Source: Vibrio fortis (GTDB lineage: Bacteria; Pseudomonadota; Gammaproteobacteria; Enterobacterales; Vibrionaceae). From it: 64,000 nt of DNA. This document shows, one piece after another, positions 56,917-64,000 of the stretch; the first letter of the stretch is position 1, and each line of letters starts with the position of its first letter. The notes below the pieces were generated by a model, which was not told where the DNA came from, did no database searches, and saw only the letters and a program-made list of their open reading frames with translations. Location of the stretch: NCBI RefSeq assembly GCF_000695685.1, contig NZ_JFFR01000018.1, positions 124,001 to 188,000 of the forward strand, written 5' to 3'. The translations under genes and the position numbers were made by a program.

Positions 56917-57157
56917 AGAAGATACGAGTAACTTAAGAGCAGATAAGAGTAAACGAGATTCGGGATGCGAAGGGCTGTGCTTTTTCGCATCTCGTTACGT
57001 TACGCGAATGCCGTATCTGCTTTTAAATCTCTTCGTCACCCGTTTACTCTCATCTCGAATCTGCTCTTCTATCTTTTCGCTTACTCGACCCCCGTATCTC
57101 TAATCTACTCTTTTGTCTTTTCGCTACTCGTTCATTCGAATCCCGCCACTGTTCTTG
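56917..57157. repeat. Repeat array D (between yjbH and wza)
   Basis: About 240 bp of the same family as arrays A-C. It begins with AGAAGATACGAG (56917-56928), 4 bases after the yjbH stop. It contains CGAATGCCGTATCTGCT (57005-57021) and ends with a diverged CGAATCCCGCCACTGTTCTT unit. The right half is mostly in one orientation and more degenerate than arrays B and C. Confidence 0.72.
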
Positions 57158-57366
57158 GTATGCAACTTTATTCTTATTTTTTCTAAGCATTTAACCATTC
57201 AACAAGGTTGATAATACCAACAAACTGTGGATAATACATACGGATTAAATTTGAGCATGTTTTTGATACGTGCTTTATAAAATCACCATTGGCTTTTCTT
57301 TACCGTTCAAGGGGCCGCTCATGGTGCACAAACAACTACGCAGTGTGATGTCGCGGTATATCAACG
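57158..57366. other. Leader/promoter region of wza
   Basis: About 200 bp of AT-rich, non-coding sequence between array D and the ops element. It must contain the wza promoter, but I see no unambiguous -35/-10 pair. The stretch from about 57325 to the ops element (GCAGTGTGATGTCGCGGTAT) resembles the upstream half of JUMPstart sequences only loosely. Confidence 0.5.
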
Positions 57367-57378
57367 GGCGGTAGCGTG
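57367..57378 (+). promoter_or_regulatory. JUMPstart ops element (RfaH site) upstream of wza
   Basis: GGCGGTAGCGTG is the full ops core (GGCGGTAGnnTn), preceded by an extra G as in classic JUMPstart sequences. It lies 139 bases before the wza start. RfaH binds RNA polymerase paused at this element and suppresses termination through long polysaccharide operons, so the wza-wzb-wzc-rfb transcript is probably RfaH-controlled. Confidence 0.9.
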
Positions 57379-57516
57379 CCCGAAAGCAATTTAAAGTGGA
57401 ACCGATATCAAACTATCACTCCTTTTCCCCTCCGTCTAAGCCATTGCCAGTGGTAAGGTCATTTACTTTGTATCACTCGGACGTGATTACATTTTCTCAA
57501 CTATGATTTGGTTAAC

Positions 57517-58653
57517 ATGAAGATTAAGAAAAATCGTCTCCTTCTTGCGTTACTACCCGCCTTATTGGTTGGTTGTACGACTCCAGGCACGCACCTTACT
57601 ACCGATGATAAGAATGTGATCCTTCCTTCTGAGGAACAACAAGCTGCGGATATTTCAGATGTTGTTAACCTTTACCCGCTAACCGCTCAAACGGTCTCTA
57701 GTTATAAAAGCCAAACTCAGTCAGTATCTCAAGCCAATCCAGAGTTAGATATCGATATCGCTAAGTATGAGTACAAAGTTGGCGTGGGCGATATTTTGAA
57801 TGTCACAATTTGGGATCATCCAGAACTGACAATTCCAGCTGGTTCCTATCGCAGTGCTTCTGAAGCTGGTAACTGGGTACATGCTGATGGCACCATTTTC
57901 TACCCTTATATTGGTACAGTAGAGGTAGCTGGTAAAACTGTTCGTGAAATTCGTGCAGATGTTGCTGAGCGTTTGGCGAAATATATTGAAAGCCCGCAGG
58001 TAGACGTCAATGTTGCGGCTTTTCGCTCAAAGAAAACTTACATTACAGGTGAAGTATCAAGTCCAGGCCAACAAGCTATTACCAATATTCCTTTAACTCT
58101 GCTTGATGCGGTGAACCGCTCAGGTGGATTATCTGAAAATGCTGATTGGCGTAATGTATCTTTAACACGTAATGGTGTTGAAGAAAACATTTCACTATAT
58201 GGGCTGATGCAGCGCGGCGATTTGACTCAAAATCGTTTGTTGCAGGCCGGTGATATTGTTCATGTACCACGTAATGATAATCAAAAAGTCTTTGTGATGG
58301 GGGAAGTAAATGAGCCTAAGTTATTAAAGATTGATCGTGTTGGTATGAGCCTTACTGAGGCATTAAGCAATGTAGGCGGCATTAACCAACTCTCTGCAGA
58401 TGCAACCGGCGTGTTTGTGATTCGTACCTCTGATAACAAATCGGAACGCATGGCCGATATTTATCAACTTAATATGGAAGATGCTTCTGCGTTGGTTATC
58501 GGCACTGAGTTTGATTTGAAACCGTATGATATAGTATATGTAACTGCAGCTCCGATAAGCCGCTGGAATCGTGTAATTGGACAACTTGTTCCGACTATTA
58601 GCGGCTTCAATGAGTTGACTGAAGGTGTGCTTCGAATTCGTAACTGGCCGTAA
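57517..58653 (+). CDS. wza: Wza outer-membrane polysaccharide exporter
   Basis: Wza forms the octameric outer-membrane channel for capsular polysaccharide. The 378-residue protein (E. coli 379) is a lipoprotein with the acylated cysteine at C20 ([12 protein letters not shown]). It has the PES domain ([24 protein letters not shown]), [16 protein letters not shown] repeats ([19 protein letters not shown] and [30 protein letters not shown]), and the C-terminal [15 protein letters not shown] amphipathic helix that spans the outer membrane. The ATG at 57517 is preferred over a TTG at 57508. It is the first gene behind the ops element. Confidence 0.96.
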   Translation: MKIKKNRLLLALLPALLVGCTTPGTHLTTDDKNVILPSEEQQAADISDVVNLYPLTAQTVSSYKSQTQSVSQANPELDIDIAKYEYKVGVGDILNVTIWDHPELTIPAGSYRSASEAGNWVHADGTIFYPYIGTVEVAGKTVREIRADVAERLAKYIESPQVDVNVAAFRSKKTYITGEVSSPGQQAITNIPLTLLDAVNRSGGLSENADWRNVSLTRNGVEENISLYGLMQRGDLTQNRLLQAGDIVHVPRNDNQKVFVMGEVNEPKLLKIDRVGMSLTEALSNVGGINQLSADATGVFVIRTSDNKSERMADIYQLNMEDASALVIGTEFDLKPYDIVYVTAAPISRWNRVIGQLVPTISGFNELTEGVLRIRNWP

Positions 58654-58715
58654 ATAATACAATTAATATCGGGTCACATTTTGTGTGGTCCGGTTTATAT
58701 GGTTGATAGTAATTT

Positions 58716-59156
58716 ATGTTTAATAAAATTCTTGTAGTTTGTGTTGGTAACATTTGTCGTTCTCCAACAGGCGAGCGTGTTTTACAAAAACTATTGCCAA
58801 ACAAACAGGTCGCATCAGCAGGTATTGCAGCAGAAAAAAGCCGTTTGATTGGTATGCCTGCAGATGAAACTGCAATTTTGATTGCTGCCGAAAATGGCGT
58901 TGATGTGGAAGGCCATCAATCACAACAAGTCACGCCCCAACTTTGTGCGCAGTATGACTTGATATTAGTGATGGAAAAAGGCCACATGGAAGCGTTAACT
59001 CAGATCTCTCCAGAAGCGCGCGGGAAAACCATGCTGTTTGGTCAGTGGCTCGGACAACAAGATATTCCAGATCCATATCGCCAAAGCCGAGAGGCATTTG
59101 AGCATGCCTATAAGCTGATTGATAAAGCCGCACAAGCGTGGGCGAAACAACTGTAG
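58716..59156 (+). CDS. wzb: Low-molecular-weight protein tyrosine phosphatase Wzb
   Basis: Wzb dephosphorylates the tyrosine-rich tail of Wzc and so permits polymer assembly cycles. The 146-residue protein has the CX5R active site at C9-R15 (VCVGNICRSPT) and the general-acid aspartate in IPDPYRQS. It lies between wza and wzc in the standard order. A short AT-rich gap separates it from both neighbours. Confidence 0.95.
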   Translation: MFNKILVVCVGNICRSPTGERVLQKLLPNKQVASAGIAAEKSRLIGMPADETAILIAAENGVDVEGHQSQQVTPQLCAQYDLILVMEKGHMEALTQISPEARGKTMLFGQWLGQQDIPDPYRQSREAFEHAYKLIDKAAQAWAKQL

Positions 59157-59276
59157 TCGATTAGCAAAACCTGTTACTCAGTAGAGTAAGCTTTGAGTTA
59201 GCAGAAACGATTTAGGTTGGTTTGTTTTCAATAAATCAACTAACAAAATAGTACGAATTTAGGAAATAGTAATTCG

Positions 59277-61451
59277 ATGACAACACAACCATCTAGGCAA
59301 ACAAAGACTGATAACTCAGATGAGATTGATTTAGGAAAACTGTTTGGTATTTTGCTCGATGCTAAGTGGTGGATTATCTTTACCACGTTTACCTTCGCCC
59401 TAGGAGGTGTCGTATTCGCAATGTTATCTACACCTATTTACAAAGCCGATGCATTAATCCAAATTGAGGAGAAAAGCTCTGGAGGCATTTCCTCAATGGT
59501 GGGTGACATGGGCGAACTGTTCGCTCAAGAGTCTTCAGCCGCTACTGAAATCGAGATCATCAAGTCGAGAATGATCTTGGGTGAAACGGTTGATAAGTTT
59601 GATTTAACCACAGTTACCACTCCTATTTACGCTCCTTTTGTTGGCAAAGGTATCGCTCGTTTAACTGGTGATGATAATAACATATCAATTAGCCGTTTTG
59701 TTGTACCAGGCTATGCTAGTGGATATGCTCATACGATTCGTATTCTAGATACAGAGCAGGGTACTTACCAGCTAATTCGAGAAGACGAGCGTATCATCCT
59801 TGAAGGACAAGTTGGTCAATTGGTCGCTTCAGGTGACTATAGTCTATTTGTGGCAGGTTTTGAATCTCATAATGGTTTTGAGTTCGCTATTAGTAAGCGG
59901 AATCGTCTAGAAGCAATTGAATGGCTTAAGCAGTCTCTATCCTTGTCTGAGCAAGGCAAGCAGACGGGGATTCTAAAGTTAAGCTTTGAGGGCGAAAATA
60001 AGCAGCAAATTTCTGAAATCTTAAACCATATTAACCAAATCTACTTTTTACAAAATGTTAAACGTAACTCTGCAGAAGCAGAAAAGAGTTTAGCATTTCT
60101 TGAAGGCCATCTTCCGGGTATCAAATCTCAGTTAACGACATTTGAAGATACGCTGAATAATTACCGTCAAGAAAACGAGTCTATTGATTTAGGCTTGGAA
60201 GCTCAATCCACACTTAAAGTGATGGTAGAACTGGAAGCGCAGCTGAATGAACTGACTTTTAAAGAAAGCGAAATTAGCCAACGCTTTACAAAAGATCACC
60301 CAGCTTATAAGTCTTTGTTAGATAAAAGAGAAACGCTTTTAAAAGAAAAAGAGCGTTTAAACCAACAAGTTCAAAAGCTACCTAAAACGCAGCGTGAAGT
60401 ACTACGAATGACACGTGACGTTGAAGTAAACCAACAGATTTATATTCAATTGTTAAACAAGGTACAAGAGCTAAGCATTATCAAAGCGGGTACCGTGGGT
60501 AATGTACGAATTTTGGATGATGCGCAAGCTTATGCCCGTGCAGTAAAACCGAAGAAACCACTGATTGTTGTATTCGCTACACTAATTGGATGCATGCTAA
60601 GCGTGGCATTGGTTTTAGTGAAAGCAGCGTTTCACCGAGGTGTTGAAAATCCGGAACAAATTGAGGAGCTTGGGTTACCAGTTTACGCAGCAGTGCCTAA
60701 ATCGGACCTGCAGTTAGAGTTAACCAACCGCTTTAAATCTAAGAGAAAACAAACTTTTGGTGCGCAGGCTCTGCTTGCAGAATCTAACCCTGCAGATCTC
60801 TCAGTTGAAGCGCTACGTGGTCTTCGTACAAGTTTGCACTTTGCAATGCTTGAAGCCAAAAACAACATTTTGATGATCTCTGGCCCTGCGCCAGGTATTG
60901 GCAAATCTTTTATCTCGACTAACTTTGCTGCAGTCGCTGCAAAAACTGGTCAAAAGGTACTATTGATTGATGCGGATATGCGTAAAGGCTATTTGCAACA
61001 AAGCTTTGGCTTGAAGTGGGATAATGGCTTATCGGATTTGTTGAGTGGGAAGCAAGATTTTACTCAATCGATTAAATCAACTCCGGTTGAAAACCTTGAG
61101 ATCATCACTCGTGGCCAAGTACCACCAAACCCATCAGAGCTTCTAATGCACCCACGTTTTGCGGAGCTTATGGAGTGGGCATCGAAAGAATATGACCTAG
61201 TAATAGTCGATACACCACCAATATTGGCTGTAACCGACCCAAGTATTGTAGGCGCATTTGCTGGTACCACGTTGATGGTGGCGCGATTTGGCCAAAATAC
61301 GGTGAAGGAGATCGATGTCGCACGTAATCGATTTGAACAATCGGGTATTGAAGTAAAAGGTGTTATCTTTAATGCTATAGAAAAGAAGGCATCAAGCTCT
61401 TATGGGTATGGCTATTACTCTTACTCTTATTCAGCTCATAAGGGTGATTGA
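59277..61451 (+). CDS. wzc: Polysaccharide co-polymerase and tyrosine autokinase Wzc
   Basis: Wzc is the inner-membrane regulator of polymer length and export. The 724-residue protein has an N-terminal cytoplasmic start and TM1 (WWIIFTTFTFALGGVVFAM). A large periplasmic Wzz/coiled-coil domain follows, then TM2 at about residues 425-447 (LIVVFATLIGCMLSVALVL). The BY-kinase domain has Walker A (SGPAPGIGKSF, about 534-544), Walker A' (LLIDADMRKG) and Walker B (LVIVDTPPIL). The C-terminal tail holds a tyrosine cluster (SSYGYGYYSYSYSAHKGD) that is autophosphorylated and acted on by Wzb. Confidence 0.96.
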   Translation: MTTQPSRQTKTDNSDEIDLGKLFGILLDAKWWIIFTTFTFALGGVVFAMLSTPIYKADALIQIEEKSSGGISSMVGDMGELFAQESSAATEIEIIKSRMILGETVDKFDLTTVTTPIYAPFVGKGIARLTGDDNNISISRFVVPGYASGYAHTIRILDTEQGTYQLIREDERIILEGQVGQLVASGDYSLFVAGFESHNGFEFAISKRNRLEAIEWLKQSLSLSEQGKQTGILKLSFEGENKQQISEILNHINQIYFLQNVKRNSAEAEKSLAFLEGHLPGIKSQLTTFEDTLNNYRQENESIDLGLEAQSTLKVMVELEAQLNELTFKESEISQRFTKDHPAYKSLLDKRETLLKEKERLNQQVQKLPKTQREVLRMTRDVEVNQQIYIQLLNKVQELSIIKAGTVGNVRILDDAQAYARAVKPKKPLIVVFATLIGCMLSVALVLVKAAFHRGVENPEQIEELGLPVYAAVPKSDLQLELTNRFKSKRKQTFGAQALLAESNPADLSVEALRGLRTSLHFAMLEAKNNILMISGPAPGIGKSFISTNFAAVAAKTGQKVLLIDADMRKGYLQQSFGLKWDNGLSDLLSGKQDFTQSIKSTPVENLEIITRGQVPPNPSELLMHPRFAELMEWASKEYDLVIVDTPPILAVTDPSIVGAFAGTTLMVARFGQNTVKEIDVARNRFEQSGIEVKGVIFNAIEKKASSSYGYGYYSYSYSAHKGD

Positions 61452-61680
61452 TTTCACATAAATAGATAAGAGCCATGTTTATGATATTTATAATATCCAG
61501 TTGTATCTAAAATTAAAGCAATGGTTTTAATGATTTTTCAATTATTATAAAAAAGTTATCCATCTTCTTGTTTTAATTCTTTGAATACAGAAAACTATGG
61601 GTTTACCCGTAGGTTAATTCCTTTGGAAACGGGATGATGGTTAAATATAACATTACACCTTATCCCATAGTGTTTACGAC

Positions 61681-62062
61681 ATGAAATATCACGTAGTTTG
61701 GGTAACTAAATACCACAGAAAATCCAAAACCCTGGATTTTGCAACTACTTGCGTAAGGTTATACCAAAGTAACGCGAAGTTTACCTGGCGCTGAGATAAA
61801 GACGATAGGCTTTGATGGGGATCATTTGTATATGATGATTCCCTGAGTACAGCCTCTCGGAGGTCATGGGTAAACTAAAAAGCCATCGTCGCACCAAGTT
61901 CGAGAAAAATTCAGTTGGCTAAGTAAGATTTACTGGAAAGATAACATTGCTTCGTCGCCTGGTTAATTTGTCAGTTGCATAGGTGTAAATCAAAAGTTGA
62001 TAGCTAATTACGTTAGACATCAGGGCGAAAAGGATTCAAGTCAACTCCACGTTGGGCTGTAA
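61681..62062 (+). pseudogene. tnpA: Decayed IS200/IS605-type transposase (tnpA)
   Basis: Translation from ATG 61681 starts MKYHVVWVTKYHRK, the conserved opening of IS200-type TnpA, then decays to a stop at 61792-61794. Further parts follow in shifted frames: GDHLYMMIP near 61817, EYSLSEVMGKLK from about 61843, and IYWKDNIASSPG and GVNQKLIANYVRHQGEKD (the region of the catalytic tyrosine) before a final stop at 62060. Several frameshifts and stops are present and the second His of the HUH motif reads Y, so it cannot be active. It lies between wzc and rfbF, in AT-rich flanks. Confidence 0.85.
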
Positions 62063-62279
62063 TAGTAAGTCCTCCGTGCATGTACAGGGGTATCTATATT
62101 AAAAGCATGAGTTCGAAGATATCACCAGTAATCTGTTTTTTATCAAAAAACAACTGTTTGATTTTGAACGTCTTAACTGTTCATGATTTTTTAGTTGGTT
62201 TAAATGACAATCAATAACCCTATCATATTAGGTTTTTATTATTGGTTTATTAGGAATAATATACTCTCCAGGAGAAAAG
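62063..62279. other. AT-rich leader between the IS relic and rfbF
   Basis: About 217 bp without coding potential. An AT-only hairpin (TGTTTTTT, 62134-62141, with AAAAAACA, 62145-62152) and a strong AGGAG ribosome binding site just before rfbF are visible. No second ops element is seen, so rfbF is presumably read from the wza promoter or a local one. Confidence 0.5.
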
Positions 62280-63056
62280 ATGAAAGCTGTAATTCTAGCC
62301 GGTGGTTTAGGAACTCGTTTGAGTGAAGAGACAGCAGTAAGGCCAAAACCTATGGTTGAAATCGGTGGTAAGCCTATTTTATGGCACATTATGAAAATGT
62401 ACTCTGTACATGGAATAAATGATTTTATTATATGCTGCGGTTATAAAGGTTATGTAATAAAAGAGTACTTCGCTAATTACTTCCTTCATATGTCAGATGT
62501 AACATTTAATATGAAAGATAATGAAATGGAAGTGCATCATAAACGCGCAGAGCCCTGGACTGTTACTTTAGTTGATACAGGTGATCACTCTATGACTGGT
62601 GGCCGATTGGGGCGTGTAGCTGAGTATGTAAAAGATGAGGAAGCATTTTGTTTTACATATGGAGATGGTGTCTCTGATATAAATATTAGTGAAAGTATTG
62701 CTTTTCATAAAAAACATGGGAAACAAGCTACTTTGACTGCGACCTTTCCTCCAGGTCGTTTTGGTGCTTTAGATATTCAAGAAGGAAAGGTTGAGAGTTT
62801 TAAAGAGAAACCGAAAGGTGATGGAGCTATGATTAATGGCGGCTTTTTTGTTTTGTCTCCTGAGGTATTAAAGCATATTGAAGGGGATGATTGTACTTGG
62901 GAACAATATCCTCTAAATAAGTTAGCAGAAGATGGGCAGTTAATGGCTTATCAACATCACGGTTTTTGGCAGCCAATGGATACCTTGAGAGATAAGATAC
63001 AACTTGAAGAGCTATGGGCTAACGGTGTAGCACCTTGGAAAACTTGGAGTAAATAA
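62280..63056 (+). CDS. rfbF: Glucose-1-phosphate cytidylyltransferase
   Basis: RfbF makes CDP-glucose from glucose-1-phosphate and CTP, the first step to CDP-linked 3,6-dideoxyhexoses. The 258-residue protein starts [29 protein letters not shown]. It has [41 protein letters not shown], and [14 protein letters not shown] with [33 protein letters not shown], all characteristic of this enzyme. Base composition is more AT-rich than in the backbone genes, as is common for polysaccharide islands. It overlaps rfbG by one base. Confidence 0.96.
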   Translation: MKAVILAGGLGTRLSEETAVRPKPMVEIGGKPILWHIMKMYSVHGINDFIICCGYKGYVIKEYFANYFLHMSDVTFNMKDNEMEVHHKRAEPWTVTLVDTGDHSMTGGRLGRVAEYVKDEEAFCFTYGDGVSDINISESIAFHKKHGKQATLTATFPPGRFGALDIQEGKVESFKEKPKGDGAMINGGFFVLSPEVLKHIEGDDCTWEQYPLNKLAEDGQLMAYQHHGFWQPMDTLRDKIQLEELWANGVAPWKTWSK

Positions 63057-64000
63057 TGTTTAATAATGTTTATAAAGATAAAACTGTGCTAGTTACCGGT
63101 CATACGGGCTTTAAAGGAAGTTGGTTAACTTGCTGGCTTCTAAAGTTAGGGGCTAGAGTAATCGGTGTATCTGATGTAGTCCCAACTAAACCATCAATGT
63201 TTGAAGAAACAGGGCTAGAAGGAAAAATAGAACATTATTTTTGTGATATAGGGAGTCTTCAAGATATTAAAAAGATCATTCAAGATAGCAAGCCTGATTT
63301 CCTATTCCACTTGGCAGCTCAGCCTATTGTATCGGTATCTTATGAAAATCCAATAGAAACTATTAATACTAATGTGATGGGTACCGCCAATATATTAGAA
63401 TCTTTGAGGTGGATATCTAATAGTTGTACGGCAATTTTTATTACCTCAGATAAGTGCTATGAAAATGTAGAGTGGGAGTGGGGCTATAAAGAGACAGATG
63501 CTATTGGTGGAAAAGATATTTATAGTGGTTCGAAAGGAGCGGCCGAAGTGATATTCCACTCCTATCAACAGTCATTTTTTAATGGTCAAAATGAACATGT
63601 AAGACTTGCGACTGGCAGAGCTGGTAACGTTATAGGTGGAGGCGATTGGGCAAAAGATAGAATTGTAGTTGACTGCATGCGTAATTGGTCTCGTAAAGAA
63701 GTCGTTGAAATTAGAAGTCCAGCTTCTACAAGGCCATGGCAACATGTTCTTGAGCCTTTGAGCGGATATCTAGATTTAGGGCAGAAGTTAAGCTCTAATA
63801 TTGAACTACATGGTGAATCTTTTAATTTTGGTCCAAGGGCTGAACAAAGCAGAAGTGTAATTGAATTACTTGAAGATTTGAGTAAGTATTGGGAATTTGA
63901 AACTGTCGATGAGGCTTATAAAGTTACTGGAAATATTCCCTTTCATGAGGCTGGTCTATTAAAGCTAAACTGTGATAAAGCATTGTTCCACTTAAAATGG
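63056..64000 (+). CDS. rfbG: CDP-glucose 4,6-dehydratase (3' end cut by window edge)
   Basis: RfbG converts CDP-glucose to CDP-4-keto-6-deoxyglucose. The frame is open from ATG 63056 (TAATG overlap with rfbF) to the last base, 315 codons, with about 40-50 residues of the usual 355-360 missing. It shows the NAD-binding VTGHTGFKGSWLTCWLL, HLAAQPIVSVSYENP, ITSDKCYEN, and the catalytic YSGSKGAAE. AGNVIGGGDWAKDRIVVDCMRNW is typical of the CDP-glucose enzyme. What follows outside the window decides the final sugar. Confidence 0.95.
   Translation, partial: MFNNVYKDKTVLVTGHTGFKGSWLTCWLLKLGARVIGVSDVVPTKPSMFEETGLEGKIEHYFCDIGSLQDIKKIIQDSKPDFLFHLAAQPIVSVSYENPIETINTNVMGTANILESLRWISNSCTAIFITSDKCYENVEWEWGYKETDAIGGKDIYSGSKGAAEVIFHSYQQSFFNGQNEHVRLATGRAGNVIGGGDWAKDRIVVDCMRNWSRKEVVEIRSPASTRPWQHVLEPLSGYLDLGQKLSSNIELHGESFNFGPRAEQSRSVIELLEDLSKYWEFETVDEAYKVTGNIPFHEAGLLKLNCDKALFHLKW

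Overview
The window looks like a chromosome segment of a Vibrio species (Gammaproteobacteria). The gene order rph-pyrE, lpxL, slmA, coaBC, chemoreceptor, radC, rpmBG, mutM, coaD, LPS core genes, hldD, envC, cysE, gpsA, secB and a membrane rhodanese is the arrangement I know from Vibrio chromosome I, and the proteins read as close relatives of E. coli and Vibrio ones. The species cannot be fixed by eye.

Layout. (1) 1-10.4 kb is a housekeeping block: rph (cut by the left edge), pyrE, lpxL, slmA, coaBC, a methyl-accepting chemotaxis protein, radC, the L28/L33 ribosomal genes, two proteins of unknown function, and mutM. (2) 10.4-19 kb is the first half of the LPS core locus. It holds an LTA-synthase-type sulfatase-fold enzyme, an outward-facing operon (heptosyltransferase, waaE-type and GT4 transferases, coaD), and dgkA-kdkA-DUF3413 (LapC/YejM-type). 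(3) 19-41.4 kb is an accessory island inside the core locus. It contains a dTDP-Fuc4NAc cassette (rfbB, rfbA, wecD, wecE, plus an unrecognised possible glycosyltransferase), a complete-looking legionaminic acid pathway of the GDP-sugar type (legB, legC, legG, legI, legH, ptmE, ptmF, legF, ptmA), an O-acetyltransferase, and an unusual acyl module. The acyl module is made of an acyl carrier protein, an adenylating ligase, an iron alcohol dehydrogenase, a LuxE-LuxC fusion, a double-GNAT-like protein and a polysaccharide deacetylase. (4) 41.4-46.7 kb is the second half of the core locus, on the minus strand: hldD, lpxM-type, waaF, waaA and a GT52-like putative nonulosonate transferase. (5) 47-52.5 kb is housekeeping again (TetR regulator, envC, cysE, gpsA, secB, rhodanese). 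(6) 52.7-64 kb is an exopolysaccharide/capsule locus: yjbEFGH, a JUMPstart/ops element, wza, wzb, wzc, a decayed IS200-type transposase, then rfbF and rfbG (cut by the right edge), which start a CDP-deoxysugar pathway.

How it fits together (inference). The putative CMP-legionaminate transferase is the last gene of the core operon, and no flippase, polymerase, chain-length regulator or O-antigen ligase lies between mutM and hldD. The simplest reading is that Fuc4NAc and a legionaminic acid derivative are attached directly to the lipid A-core. The acyl module could make an unusual short hydroxy-acyl group, load it on its own ACP and pass it to an amino sugar after deacetylation. A separate polymer is exported by the Wza/Wzb/Wzc system at the right end.

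Non-coding structure includes a 162-bp inverted-repeat element that supplies the stop codon of coaBC, a 100-bp palindromic element in the pyrE leader, and four arrays of an alternating direct/inverted repeat that abut stop codons around envC-cysE-gpsA and yjbH.
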